A DNA stretch of 64,000 nt, taken from Comamonadaceae bacterium (GTDB taxonomy: Bacteria; Pseudomonadota; Gammaproteobacteria; Burkholderiales; Burkholderiaceae_C). The stretch is from assembly GCA_027488215.1 (NCBI GenBank), contig JAIYCB010000035.1, positions 50,174 through 114,173 on the forward strand, in the 5' to 3' direction. The notes beneath the pieces were generated by a model that made no database searches, was not told the origin of the DNA, and saw only the letters and a program-made list of their open reading frames with translations. A program made the translations under genes and the position numbers. Shown here piece by piece: positions 43,613-52,703 of this stretch (positions are counted from its first letter, which is position 1; each line of letters begins with the position of its first letter).

Positions 43613-44365
43613 ATGCCCATACAGACAAACCCTGATCGGGCGCGTGCCCCCACCAAAGGGTTCGCTACCGAGCCTCCCCGAATGCGGCGGAGATTGGGTG
43701 TTGCCGAGCGTGAGCGACAAATCTTGGACAGTGCCATCGGATTTTTTGCACAAAATGGGTTCAACGCCCAGCTGCGGGATTTAGGCCGCAGCATCGGTGT
43801 GACACATGCCCTTCTGTACCATTACTTCCCCACCAAACAAGCCTTGATTGACCGGGTTTATCTGGAGATGTTCGAAGGCCGTTGGAATCCCAATTGGGAA
43901 ATTTTGCTGGATGATCCCCAGAAAACGCCTGAAGAAAAACTCACCGGCTTTTACGACGATTACATCAACTCGGCGCTGAACCGAGAGTTCACACGAATCT
44001 TAGTGTTCTCGGGCCTTTCCGATCACGCCATCACCGACCGTTTCTTTTCGCTTCTTCGCCAGCGCCTATTCCCTCGCTTGATCCGCGAGACCCGACGCTT
44101 TCGCGGGGTGACCAGCCGAGCCAAGGCCAGCGAGCGCGAGTTGGAGTTGCTGATGGGACTGCATGGCGGCTTCTTTTACATCACCATGCGGCGCTGGATT
44201 TACGGCCAAGGCGTAGCCAACGATCAAGCCCCAGAGCGTTTTAGCCATTCGCTTGTGCGTGACCGCGTGCGAGGCTATCTCTTGGCCAGTCAATCATTGT
44301 TCGCTCAAGCCAATACTTCGACAGCCTCTAAAACCAGTGGCCGCAAAGTGAAACTGAATCAATGA
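43613..44365 (+). CDS. TetR/AcrR-family transcriptional regulator of the molybdenum hydroxylase island
   Basis: The 250-aa regulator has the HTH segment RRLGVAERERQILDSAIGFFAQNGFNAQLRDLGRSIGVTHALLYHYFPTKQALIDRVYLEMF. The helical C-terminal domain has a conserved FFYITMRRWIYGQGV. ATG 43613 is preferred over the TTG and ATG upstream, because those would run through the inverted-repeat operator. It is divergent from coxG-M-S-L and is followed by the DctPQM genes, so it probably controls both. Confidence 0.9.
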   Translation: MPIQTNPDRARAPTKGFATEPPRMRRRLGVAERERQILDSAIGFFAQNGFNAQLRDLGRSIGVTHALLYHYFPTKQALIDRVYLEMFEGRWNPNWEILLDDPQKTPEEKLTGFYDDYINSALNREFTRILVFSGLSDHAITDRFFSLLRQRLFPRLIRETRRFRGVTSRAKASERELELLMGLHGGFFYITMRRWIYGQGVANDQAPERFSHSLVRDRVRGYLLASQSLFAQANTSTASKTSGRKVKLNQ

Positions 44366-44451
44366 AAAATTTTTCACCCCGCTGCGGCCTAACGGTTGCG
44401 GCTTTTACAGCGCGGCAATGGACTGCCGCCATTCAACCAAAAGGAGAACGC

Positions 44452-45522
44452 ATGAAACTCAACAAGTTGGCCCTTTCCGGGTTGATCGCGCTCGGTTGCG
44501 CAACTGCCGCCAGCACTGCAGTCGCCCAACAGCGCATCAACGTCAACATCGGTGCAAGCCATCCGACCACCAACATCTGGGCCTACGCCATGAAAGAGGT
44601 GTTCCAGCCAGAAGTGGACCGTCTGCTCAAGGAAGGAGGCGGCAAGTATGAAGTCCGCTGGCGTGAGAATTACGGCGGAACGCTGTACAAGTTTTCTGAA
44701 ACACGCGCTGCCGTGAAAGACGGCATTGTGGATGTGGGCATGGTCGGTACCGTCTGGGAAAACTCTGCCATGCCTTTGCAGAACGTCACCTATTTCACGC
44801 CGTTTGCCACCACCAATCACGAAATGCTGATCAGCATTTTCGACAAGCTCAACGACACCCACCCAGCGCTCAAGGCCAGCTGGACTGCGCAAAACATGGT
44901 GCCTTTGTCGTCGCTCATCACCGACAGCTACGACATCTACGCAAACTTCCCCGTGACCAACATGGCTTCGCTGCAAAACAAGAAGATCCATGCGCCGGGC
45001 ACTTCCGCCAACTGGATGCGCGACACCGGCGCCACGCCGGTTGAGGGCGCTCTGACCACTTACTACACCAACATTCAAACGGGTGTGACCCAAGGCGCTC
45101 TGAGTTTTGCCAGCGGCATCGGTCCTGCTCGTGTCTACGAAGTGGCCAAATATCTGACACGCGTGGATGTGGGCGCCATGTACTTCGGCAGCGTTGCGGC
45201 CAACAAAAGCTTCTTTGACAAATTACCCAAAGAAGTTCAAGAAGCCTTCATCAAGGCTGGCAAGTCCGCATCGGTCGCCCATGGCAAACATGTCACCGCC
45301 TCCGCGGTGAAGGCCATGGAAACCATGCGCGCCGCCGGCCTGCAGGTGAGCGATCTTCCAGCCGCTGAGCGTGCCAAGTGGATCAACGGCCTGCCCGACA
45401 TCGTCACCCCATGGTTGCAGACCACGGGCGATGCAGGCAAGTCCGTGCTCCGCGCTTACTTTGACGAATTGCGCGCGCGTGGCGTGAAGCCCCTGCGTGA
45501 CTGGGACAAAGCAGCCCGCTGA
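44452..45522 (+). CDS. dctP: TRAP transporter solute-binding protein DctP
   Basis: The 356-aa periplasmic receptor has a signal peptide (KLALSGLIALGCATAASTAVAQQ), then the DctP fold with WRENYGGTLYKFSETRAAVKDGIVDVGMVGTVWE, LQNKKIHAPGTSANWMRDTGATPVEGALTTYYTNIQTGVTQGAL and ARVYEVAKYLTRVDVG. These are the usual carboxylate-binding regions, with an arginine near the ligand. ATG 44452 has AAGGAG five bases upstream. With dctQ and dctM it forms a sodium-driven importer for an organic acid, probably the substrate of the adjacent hydroxylase. Confidence 0.94.
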   Translation: MKLNKLALSGLIALGCATAASTAVAQQRINVNIGASHPTTNIWAYAMKEVFQPEVDRLLKEGGGKYEVRWRENYGGTLYKFSETRAAVKDGIVDVGMVGTVWENSAMPLQNVTYFTPFATTNHEMLISIFDKLNDTHPALKASWTAQNMVPLSSLITDSYDIYANFPVTNMASLQNKKIHAPGTSANWMRDTGATPVEGALTTYYTNIQTGVTQGALSFASGIGPARVYEVAKYLTRVDVGAMYFGSVAANKSFFDKLPKEVQEAFIKAGKSASVAHGKHVTASAVKAMETMRAAGLQVSDLPAAERAKWINGLPDIVTPWLQTTGDAGKSVLRAYFDELRARGVKPLRDWDKAAR

Positions 45523-45611
45523 CCCACCACTTATCGCGTTGATGGCTGCAGGGCCTGTCATGTGTTGAACACCCTGCAGACCATCTTTGTCATTCATTCG
45601 AGGAGCCGATC

Positions 45612-46178
45612 TTGCATGCCGATCCCCACACAGAAACACCTACGCCGCAAAGGCATCCCTTGGACTTTCCAGCCAACATGCTTGCATCTATTGGCACCGT
45701 CTGGATTTTCCTGATCATGGCGCTGGTGGTCGCTGATGTGGTGGGCCGCAATTTTCTGGATCGACCCATCACAGGTGTGGCGGAGTTTTCATCTCGCTCG
45801 GTTGGCGCCATTGTTTTTCTTCAACTGGCCGCCGCCGTTTGCAGCAGCCGGATGACACGCAGCGACTTTTTGCTCAACCTGATCGGCAAGCGTTCTCCCA
45901 AAGGCGTCATGGCACTCAATGTCTTCAATGCCCTGGTGGGTGCCTCGCTGTTTGCAGCCTTGGCCTGGTTTGGCTGGTCTGAATTCAGCAATTCCTGGAC
46001 AAGCAACGAGTTTTACGGCGTGCAGGGTGTCTACAGCGTCCCAGCCTGGCCATTTCGTGCGCTGCTGGTTGCAGGCTCGGCCGCAGGGGCGTTGTGCTAT
46101 TTGATGTGCATCCCCGGCATCTTGAAACAACAAGGATCCACAGTTCAGGCTGACGATCCCCTGGGGAGTGGCGTATGA
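45612..46178 (+). CDS. dctQ: TRAP transporter small permease DctQ
   Basis: The 188-aa membrane protein has four helices: ANMLASIGTVWIFLIMALVVADVVGRNFLDRP and GVAEFSSRSVGAIVFLQLAAAVCSS are the conserved first half. The start is a TTG at 45612 supported by AGGAG seven bases upstream; the nearest ATG in frame is 23 codons later and would remove part of the N-terminus. Its stop overlaps the dctM start (ATGA). Confidence 0.9.
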   Translation: MHADPHTETPTPQRHPLDFPANMLASIGTVWIFLIMALVVADVVGRNFLDRPITGVAEFSSRSVGAIVFLQLAAAVCSSRMTRSDFLLNLIGKRSPKGVMALNVFNALVGASLFAALAWFGWSEFSNSWTSNEFYGVQGVYSVPAWPFRALLVAGSAAGALCYLMCIPGILKQQGSTVQADDPLGSGV

Positions 46179-47503
46179 GCGATTTGGGTATGGGCGGTCT
46201 GCTCATTGGCGTACTGGTCATTCTGGTACTGCTTGGCGTGCACATTGGCGTGGCTTTGCTGGCGGTCGGCTTTGCAGGCGTCTGGCTGGTGCGAGACAAC
46301 CTCGACATGGCCATCAAACTTTTTTACATGGCGGCCTACAACGGTGTGGCCGACTATGTCTTTGCGACCATTCCGCTGTTTGTGCTGATGGGGCTGCTGG
46401 TGAGCATTTCCAACGTCGGCAAGGACACGTTCACGGTCGCAGAAGTTCTCCTTCGCAAGCTCCAAGGCGGCCTCGGTGTGGCCACTGTGGCCGCCAACAC
46501 GGTGTTTGCAGCGGTGACAGGGGTTTCCATCGCATCGGCTGCGGTATTCACCCGGGTGGCCGTGCCCGAAATGGTGAAACACGGTTACCGCACCACCTTT
46601 GCCACGGGCACCGTGGCTGGAAGCTCAGTGCTGGGGATGATGATCCCGCCCAGCCTGCTGATGATCATTTACGGCGTCTTGGCTGAACAATCCATTGGCA
46701 AATTGTTTGTGGCAGGCGTCATTCCGGGCTTCTTGCTGGCCATCGTCTTCGCCGCGATGATCATGCTGATGGCGCGGTTCACGCCGGGCCAGGTCTTTGA
46801 CCCTCAACACCAATCTCAGATGATGCGAGGACGGCAGATCGAAGTGACATTGACCGGGCTGCAGATGGTCAACAAACTGGTGCCCATTGCTGCGTTGGTG
46901 GTGTTGGTGCTGGGGGGCCTGTACAGTGGCTTTTTCACACCCACCGAGGCTGGTGGTGTGGGTGCGTTTGGCGCACTGGTCATTGCCTTGATGCGGCGCT
47001 CTTTGGGACAAGGCAAGCTTTGGCAGGTTCTGCACGAAACCGGCAGCGTGTCTTGCACCATCTTGATTCTGTTGGTCGCGGCCAGCTTTTACAGCCGCAT
47101 GCTCAGTGTGGCGGGTGTGCCTGTCGCCATCAGCGATCTGGTGCGTGACGCAGGTCTGGGGCCATATGGATTTCTGACCTTGTACATCGGAATCGTGCTG
47201 CTGCTGGGGATGATTTTGGACTCCAGCTCCATTTTGTTGATCATGACGCCGGTGGCAGCGCCCATCGCCAGCAGCTTCGGTTTTGACCTGATCCATTTCG
47301 GCGTCATCACGGTGCTGGCTGTCGAAATGGGCTTGCTGACACCCCCCTTCGGGATCTCGGTGTTCACGGTCAAGTCCACCTTGAACGATCCCAATATTTC
47401 AGTAGAAAGCATCTTTGCCGGATGCATGCCATTTCTCGGGGCAATGTTGGCCGTGTTGATCTTGGTCTGCGCCTTTCCGGTGTTGTCCTTAGCGCTGATT
47501 TGA
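46175..47503 (+). CDS. dctM: TRAP transporter large permease DctM
   Basis: The 442-aa membrane protein has about twelve helices. GVHIGVALLAVGFAGVWL, TIPLFVLMGLLVSISNV, TFATGTVAGSSVLGMMIPPSLLMIIYGVLAEQSIGKLFVAGVIPG and EMGLLTPPFGISVFTVK are DctM signatures. It carries substrate with sodium. GGGGAG lies eight bases upstream of the ATG, and translation is coupled to dctQ by a four-base overlap. Confidence 0.95.
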   Translation: MSDLGMGGLLIGVLVILVLLGVHIGVALLAVGFAGVWLVRDNLDMAIKLFYMAAYNGVADYVFATIPLFVLMGLLVSISNVGKDTFTVAEVLLRKLQGGLGVATVAANTVFAAVTGVSIASAAVFTRVAVPEMVKHGYRTTFATGTVAGSSVLGMMIPPSLLMIIYGVLAEQSIGKLFVAGVIPGFLLAIVFAAMIMLMARFTPGQVFDPQHQSQMMRGRQIEVTLTGLQMVNKLVPIAALVVLVLGGLYSGFFTPTEAGGVGAFGALVIALMRRSLGQGKLWQVLHETGSVSCTILILLVAASFYSRMLSVAGVPVAISDLVRDAGLGPYGFLTLYIGIVLLLGMILDSSSILLIMTPVAAPIASSFGFDLIHFGVITVLAVEMGLLTPPFGISVFTVKSTLNDPNISVESIFAGCMPFLGAMLAVLILVCAFPVLSLALI

Positions 47504-47599
47504 AGGTGGCTCCTGCACCGCGAGCTCCACGTCAAAATCACCAATTGACGAGGTCCTGGCTGCGTAAGCGGTTAGGCGGATGGTGATCAAGGCTACCGC

Positions 47600-48895
47600 T
47601 CACTTGCCAAACAAGTGGGCCACTTTCTGCCACCCGAGCAGCAACCAGCCTGAGCGTTCCACTTCGGCCTGCGCCACCAGCGGGGTTTCACCCACCGGCT
47701 TGCCGTTCGATGTGGCGACCACTTTGCCGATCACGGTGCCTTTGGCAACAGGCGCTTCCAGGCCAGGTTTGAGCTCCACCGTGGTCTGCACCTGCTGGCC
47801 ACGCGGCACTGTCAGCATCCACGGTGCGCCCAAAACAGCGGCCACCGTGTCGGCCTTGCCAAAGCCAACCTTGGCCGTGGCGACCACCGCATTGGGCTGG
47901 ATGGGTGTGGCTTTTTCAAACTGGCTGTAGCCCCAACCGAGCAGCTCGCGCGTCTGGTCTGCACGCGCCTGGGCGCTGTGGGTGTTGAGAATGACCGAGA
48001 TCAGCCGCATCTCATTGCGCTTGGCCGAGGTAACCAGACAAAAGCCTGCCTCTGAAGTGTGGCCGGTTTTCAGGCCGTCCACGGTGGGGTCGGTGTAGAG
48101 CAGGGCATTGCGGTTGCCTTGCTTGATGCCGTTGTATTTGAACTCGCGCTCAGCGTAGATGGGGTAGTACTCGGCACCATCTCGGATGATGGCCCGCGCC
48201 AGCAGCGCCAGGTCATGCGCAGAGGACTTGTGCGCCGGGTCGGGCAAGCCGGTGGAGTTGACGAATGTCGTCTTCGTCATGCCCAGGCGCTGGGCTTCGG
48301 CGTTCATCAGTTTGGCAAAGCCCGCTTCGGAACCGGCCATGTGCTCGGCAATCGCCTTGGATGCATCGTTGCCCGACTGCACGATGATGCCACGCAAGAT
48401 GTCCATCACAGTGGCTTGGCTGTTCAGTGGCAAATACATGCACGACTCGGCGCTGGTGCCTCGGCACCACGCGTTTTCGCTCACCGTAACCAAGTCAGTG
48501 GGCTTGAGCTTGCCGGTGCGCAGCGCCTGCTCCACGAGGTAGCTGGTCATCATCTTGGTGAGCGAAGCAGGCGGCAAGGCTTCGTCGGCGTTGGCCGAAG
48601 CCAGAACTTGGCCGGAGTCGTAATCCATCAACAGCCAAGCTTTGGCAGGCAGGGCAGGCGCGTTGTCGGCCAATGCAACCTGTGCAGCCAAGGGGGGCAA
48701 TGCGTTGGCGGCGACCGCCACTTTTTTGCTGGGCGCAGCCTTCTTGCCGGAGACGGCCTTCTTGGGAGCAGCGGTCTTGCTCACCGTGTTTTTGCCTGCG
48801 GCTTGTTTGGCCGCGAAAGTGGCTGAGCTGGGCACCAGAGCGCCAGCGGCGGCGACGAGGAGGACGGAAAGGAGGGAGGAGGTCTTGATGTGCAT
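47600..48895 (-). CDS. D-alanyl-D-alanine carboxypeptidase (PBP5/6 family)
   Basis: The 431-aa periplasmic enzyme trims peptidoglycan pentapeptides. A signal peptide (TSSLLSVLLVAAAGALVPSSATFA) is followed by a lysine/alanine-rich linker to about residue 68, then the S11 domain: active SLTKMM (SxxK), SGND (SxN) and KTGHT (KTG). A C-terminal beta domain ends in GWLLLGWQKVAHLFGK, the amphipathic membrane anchor. ATG 48895 is the natural start; the track's 83 upstream residues are spurious. The basic linker is unusual. Confidence 0.94.
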   Translation of the reverse strand: MHIKTSSLLSVLLVAAAGALVPSSATFAAKQAAGKNTVSKTAAPKKAVSGKKAAPSKKVAVAANALPPLAAQVALADNAPALPAKAWLLMDYDSGQVLASANADEALPPASLTKMMTSYLVEQALRTGKLKPTDLVTVSENAWCRGTSAESCMYLPLNSQATVMDILRGIIVQSGNDASKAIAEHMAGSEAGFAKLMNAEAQRLGMTKTTFVNSTGLPDPAHKSSAHDLALLARAIIRDGAEYYPIYAEREFKYNGIKQGNRNALLYTDPTVDGLKTGHTSEAGFCLVTSAKRNEMRLISVILNTHSAQARADQTRELLGWGYSQFEKATPIQPNAVVATAKVGFGKADTVAAVLGAPWMLTVPRGQQVQTTVELKPGLEAPVAKGTVIGKVVATSNGKPVGETPLVAQAEVERSGWLLLGWQKVAHLFGK

Positions 48896-49085
48896 GGCTT
48901 TGATGGGATGAGCGCTGATTGTCGCTGAACCATGGAGAAAGCTGCTGCTGGTGCTGGCCTGTTTCAAGTCCACGGGCGATGGCTGGCAGTCGCTCATAGA
49001 CAGCGTGTTGCGCCAATACGTGGCCAGCCATTCACAGGGCAAGAAGGTCTGAGGCAAGCGCGCAGCCTCTGACCGGGGGGCCAAC

Positions 49086-50267
49086 TCAGATAGCTTGGTT
49101 TGTGCGCAGCGCTTGCACCGCAGCATCGTCCAGCCCGAGTTCACGCAAGATGGCTTCGGTGTGCTCGCCCACGGCGGGCACGGGGTCCATGCGGTAGTCG
49201 TAGCGGTTGTTGCGCCCGGGTGGCAGCAGGGCCGGAATGTCGCCCGCGGGCGAGCCTACCTGTTGCCAGCGTTGGCGGGCCTTGAGCTGCGGGTGCGCCC
49301 ACACACCCGCCATGTCGTTCATGCGGGCGTTGGCGATTTGCGCTTGGTCCAATCGGGCTTCCACTTCGGGCGTGCTCATGGCCGCGAACACACCCAGGAT
49401 CAGTTGCTGCAACTCGGCGCGGTGGGCGTTGCGCAGGGCGTTGGTGCAAAAGCGCGCATCGCTGGCCAGCGCCGCATCACCCAGCACCACCTCGCAAAAC
49501 ACCTTCCACTCGCGTTCGTTTTGCAGGCCCAGCATCACCGTGCCGCCATCACCCACGGCAAAGGGGCCGTAGGGATAAATGCTGGAGTGCGAAGCACCGG
49601 TTCGAGGAGGAGGCGCTGCGCCCTCAAAGGCGTAGTACAGCGGGTAGCCCATCCATTCGCTCAGTGCTTCGAGCATCGACACGTCGATGTGGCTGCCCTG
49701 GCCCGTCTTGCCGCGCAAGAGCAGCGCCGAGAGGATGCTGGTGTAGGCGTACATGCCCGCTGCGATGTCGGCCATCGAGTTGCCCGATTTGGATGGCACA
49801 TCGGGCGTGCCGGTGACCGACAGCAAACCCGCTTCACTTTGGATGAGCAGGTCATAGGCTTTTTTGTCGCGGTAGGGGCCGTCTTCGCCATAGCCCGAAA
49901 TGTCGCAAACAATCAGCTTCGGGTGCGTGGCGCTGAGCGCTTCAAACGACAAGCCCATGCGCGCGGCCGCACCGGGCGCGAGGTTTTGCACCAGCACGTC
50001 GGCCTCCTTGAGCAGCTTGCGCAGCACAGCCATGGCGTCGGGGTTTTTGAGGTCGAGCGTGAAGCTTTCTTTGGAACGGTTGGTCCAGACAAAGTGCGAG
50101 GCCTGGCCGCGCACCCGCGTGTCGTAGGCGCGGGCAAAGTCGCCCGCACCAGGGCGCTCGATCTTGATGACGCGTGCGCCCAGGTCGGCCAGTTGCCGCG
50201 TGCAAAACGGCGCAGCGATCGCGTGTTCGAGAGAGACGACGGTGATGCCGTCCAGAGGTCTTGTCAT
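49086..50267 (-). CDS. CaiB/BaiF-type (class III) CoA-transferase
   Basis: The 393-aa protein shows MTRPLDGITVVSLEHAIAAPFCTRQLADLGARVIKIERPGAGDFARAYD, WTNRSKESFTLDLKN, VQNLAPGAAARMGLSFE, YDLLIQSEAGLLSVTGTPD with the catalytic aspartate region, and GSHIDVSMLEALSEWMGYP. It is only distantly like the CoA-transferase at 5246, so it is not a local duplicate. ATG 50267 has AGGGTG about six bases upstream; the track used GTG 50276. It is the last gene of a MaoC/ACAD/CoA-transferase operon and probably activates a dicarboxylate as its CoA ester. Confidence 0.9.
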   Translation of the reverse strand: MTRPLDGITVVSLEHAIAAPFCTRQLADLGARVIKIERPGAGDFARAYDTRVRGQASHFVWTNRSKESFTLDLKNPDAMAVLRKLLKEADVLVQNLAPGAAARMGLSFEALSATHPKLIVCDISGYGEDGPYRDKKAYDLLIQSEAGLLSVTGTPDVPSKSGNSMADIAAGMYAYTSILSALLLRGKTGQGSHIDVSMLEALSEWMGYPLYYAFEGAAPPPRTGASHSSIYPYGPFAVGDGGTVMLGLQNEREWKVFCEVVLGDAALASDARFCTNALRNAHRAELQQLILGVFAAMSTPEVEARLDQAQIANARMNDMAGVWAHPQLKARQRWQQVGSPAGDIPALLPPGRNNRYDYRMDPVPAVGEHTEAILRELGLDDAAVQALRTNQAI

Positions 50268-50282
50268 CGTGTTCACCCTGAA

Positions 50283-51440
50283 TCAGAACGAGCGGGGCAG
50301 CCCAAGGATGTGCTCGGCCACGTAGCTGAAGATCATGTTGGTCGAGACCGGCGCCACCTGGTACAGGCGTGTTTCGCGGAACTTGCGCTCGATGTCGTAC
50401 TCACACGCAAAGCCAAAGCCGCCGTGCGTTTGCAGGCAGACGTTGGCAGCTTCCCAGCTGGCTTTGGCCGCGAGGTACTTGGCCATGTTGGCTTCGACCC
50501 CGGCGTTTTGCATGGCGTCGATTTTTTCGCAGGCTTTCCAGCGCATCAGGTTAGCCGCTTCCAACTCAATGAAGGCGTCAGCAATCGGGAATTGCACGCC
50601 CTGGTTTTGGCCAATCGGGCGGTCAAAAACCACGCGCTCACCCGCGTATTTGCGGGCGCGGTCGATGAACCAGAAGCCGTCGCCAATGCACTCGGCGGCA
50701 ATCAACACGCGCTCGGCGTTCAGACCGTCGAGCAAGGTCTTGAAACCCTTACCCTCTTCGCCCAAGAGCGCGTCTTCGGGGATTTCGAGGTTGTCAAAAA
50801 ACAGCTCGTTGGTCTCGTGGTTGACCATGTTCAAAATCGGCCGCACAGTGAGGCCGTTGCCGATGGCTGTCTTCAGGTCAATCAAGAAACACGACAAGCC
50901 TTCGGAACGTTTCTTCACTTGATCAGCTGGCGTGGTGCGGGCCAGCAAGATCATCAGGTCGCTGTGCTGGATGCGCGAGATCCAGACCTTCTGGCCGTTG
51001 ATGACCCAGCGGCCGTCTTTCTTGACGGCGGTGGTCTTGAGTTGGGTGGTGTCGCTGCCCGTGGTGGGCTCGGTCACGCCCATGGACTGGATGCGCAACT
51101 CGCCCGTGGCGATCTTGGGCAAGAGGGTGTTTTTTTGCGCTTCGGAACCGCTGCGTACGATGGAATTCATCACGTACATCTGGCCGTGGCAGGCGCCTGA
51201 GTTGCCGCCCGAGCGGTTGATCTCTTCCATGATGACCGAGGCCTCGGACATGCTCAAGCCCGAACCGCCGTATTGCTGAGGGATCAGCGCAGCCATCCAA
51301 CCGGCTTTGGTCAGGGCGTTAACGAACTCTTCGGGGTAGCCGCGTTTTTCATCGACCTTGCGGTGGTATTCGTCAGGGAACTGGGCGCACAGGGCGCGCA
51401 CAGCGTCGCGGATGTCCTGGTATTGGTCGGGTGCGTGCAT
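50283..51440 (-). CDS. Acyl-CoA dehydrogenase
   Basis: The 385-aa flavoprotein has the ACAD pattern: IPQQYGGSGLSMSEASVIMEEINRSGGNSGACHGQMYV, MGVTEPTTGSDTTQLKTTAVKKDGRWVINGQKVWISRI, LGEEGKGFKTLLDGLNAERVLIAAECIG, LQTHGGFGFACEYDIERKFRETRLYQVAPVSTNMI. The glutamate found in the YEGT-type end of many family members is absent at YQVAP, as in subfamilies whose catalytic base lies elsewhere. ATG 51440 is preferred. It is 15 bases upstream of the CoA-transferase in one operon, and would desaturate the CoA ester. Confidence 0.9.
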   Translation of the reverse strand: MHAPDQYQDIRDAVRALCAQFPDEYHRKVDEKRGYPEEFVNALTKAGWMAALIPQQYGGSGLSMSEASVIMEEINRSGGNSGACHGQMYVMNSIVRSGSEAQKNTLLPKIATGELRIQSMGVTEPTTGSDTTQLKTTAVKKDGRWVINGQKVWISRIQHSDLMILLARTTPADQVKKRSEGLSCFLIDLKTAIGNGLTVRPILNMVNHETNELFFDNLEIPEDALLGEEGKGFKTLLDGLNAERVLIAAECIGDGFWFIDRARKYAGERVVFDRPIGQNQGVQFPIADAFIELEAANLMRWKACEKIDAMQNAGVEANMAKYLAAKASWEAANVCLQTHGGFGFACEYDIERKFRETRLYQVAPVSTNMIFSYVAEHILGLPRSF

Positions 51441-51484
51441 GGTGGTGTGGAATGAGGTTGCCAAAAATGGATGAGCGCGCAGCT

Positions 51485-52366
51485 TCAGGCCAACGTGGCT
51501 TGCGCCTGCATGGTGAGCCAGCCTTCGTGGTCGCAAGCCCACAGCTCAATCGTCTTGCCGTCGGCAGACGGCCGACCGTTCAAGCGAAAAGGGTGCAGGT
51601 CAAACGTCGGGCGCACCGCGCGGAACTGGAACGAAGCCAGGCGCGCACCGGGCAATTGCCGGCGTACCAGGTCCACCAGCAAGGTGGCGATCAGCGGGCC
51701 GTGAACGATGAGGCCGGGGTAGCCTTCTTCTTGCGTCACATAGCTGCGGTCGTAGTGGATGCGGTGGCCGTTGAAGGTGAGCGCCGAATAGCGAAAAAGC
51801 GACACCGGATCGGGCACAAACTCGCGCTTCCAGGGCGCGCCGGTTTCGGCCGCAGACGGGGCCACCTCAGGCGCACCCGGCACAACTGCTGGACGGTAAA
51901 CGATGTCGTGCGTTTCGGTCAGGCACAGGCCCTGCGCATTGTGGAAGGCGTGCTCGACTTCGACAAACAGCAGGTCGCCTGTGCGGCCTGACTTGTGCTT
52001 GACCGATGCGATGCGCGAATGCTTTTGCGCGGCATCGCCCACGCGCAGCGGGTTGTTGCATTGCCACTGTAAGCGCCCCCCGGCCCACATGCGGCGCGGC
52101 AGCGGCACGGGCGGCAGAAAACCCCCACGCAAGGGGTGACCGTCGGGCCCAATCTGACTTTGCGGGGCTTGCGGCAAAAAGTACAGCCAATGCCAAAGCG
52201 GCGGCACTTCACTGCCTGCGGCGTAGCGATCGTCATCGCGGTCGAGGAGGGCGCTTTGGCCATGCAGCGGGGCGGTCACGATCTCGTCGGTCAGCGTTTC
52301 GCTGCGGCCTTCCCAGCTGCGCAGGTGCGCGACCTGATCGGCGTCTAAGGTAGTGGGGGTGTTCAT
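51485..52366 (-). CDS. MaoC-like / FAS1-type dehydratase, mesaconyl-C4-CoA hydratase family
   Basis: The 293-aa protein is a double hot-dog hydratase. The first half has PPLWHWLYFLP, GGFLPPVPLPRRMWAGGRL and KSGRTGDLLFVEVEH; the second half has the hydratase motif RYSALTFNGHRIHYDRSYVTQEEGYPGLIVHGPLIATLL. This arrangement is typical of the HTD2-like/mesaconyl-C4-CoA hydratase group. It would add water across the double bond made by the neighbouring acyl-CoA dehydrogenase. First gene of the operon. The exact substrate is inferred, not shown. Confidence 0.88.
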   Translation of the reverse strand: MNTPTTLDADQVAHLRSWEGRSETLTDEIVTAPLHGQSALLDRDDDRYAAGSEVPPLWHWLYFLPQAPQSQIGPDGHPLRGGFLPPVPLPRRMWAGGRLQWQCNNPLRVGDAAQKHSRIASVKHKSGRTGDLLFVEVEHAFHNAQGLCLTETHDIVYRPAVVPGAPEVAPSAAETGAPWKREFVPDPVSLFRYSALTFNGHRIHYDRSYVTQEEGYPGLIVHGPLIATLLVDLVRRQLPGARLASFQFRAVRPTFDLHPFRLNGRPSADGKTIELWACDHEGWLTMQAQATLA

Positions 52367-52461
52367 GGGGCCAATCTTCGCCGAATTTCATCACGGTGAC
52401 ATCTGCGCCGCTCAGCATACCGGGTCAGTGGCATATTTTCTTGAACCACGCACAACACACC

Positions 52462-52695
52462 ATGACCTCAGCATTCAAACTAGAAGCCGATTCCATCATG
52501 GCTTCCGATGGCCTTCGCTACACCTTCAAAGGCGGCGGTTCGCCATTCCAGGATTCGGCCAACATGGGCACCATGAGTTGTTACCGGTGTGGGATGCACA
52601 AGCCGCGCGCGCTGGGTTCATTCTCCCGCTTCTTGAACCAGCGTACATTTGTGTGCCAAGAGTGCACGCTACAAGTGCGTAAGTCCCGCGCATGA
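52462..52695 (+). CDS. Small zinc-ribbon-like protein, unknown function
   Basis: The 77-aa protein carries two CxxC pairs, CYRCGMHKPR and FVCQECTLQVR, 29 residues apart from first to last cysteine, which suggests a zinc ribbon. The N-terminal part includes LRYTFKGGGSPFQDSANMGTM, and the end RKSRA is basic. It is the only plus-strand gene among minus-strand neighbours. ATG 52462 or an internal ATG (MASDGLRY) could start it. I do not recognise a named family; a nucleic-acid-binding role is possible but not shown. Confidence 0.65.
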   Translation: MTSAFKLEADSIMASDGLRYTFKGGGSPFQDSANMGTMSCYRCGMHKPRALGSFSRFLNQRTFVCQECTLQVRKSRA

Positions 52696-52703
52696 TTTGG
52701 CCG

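Noticed and set aside
49095-51200. 701-aa plus-strand ORF
   Set aside because: It is antisense to the CoA-transferase and acyl-CoA dehydrogenase, which have full family motifs. It spans two genes and shows no recognisable domain.
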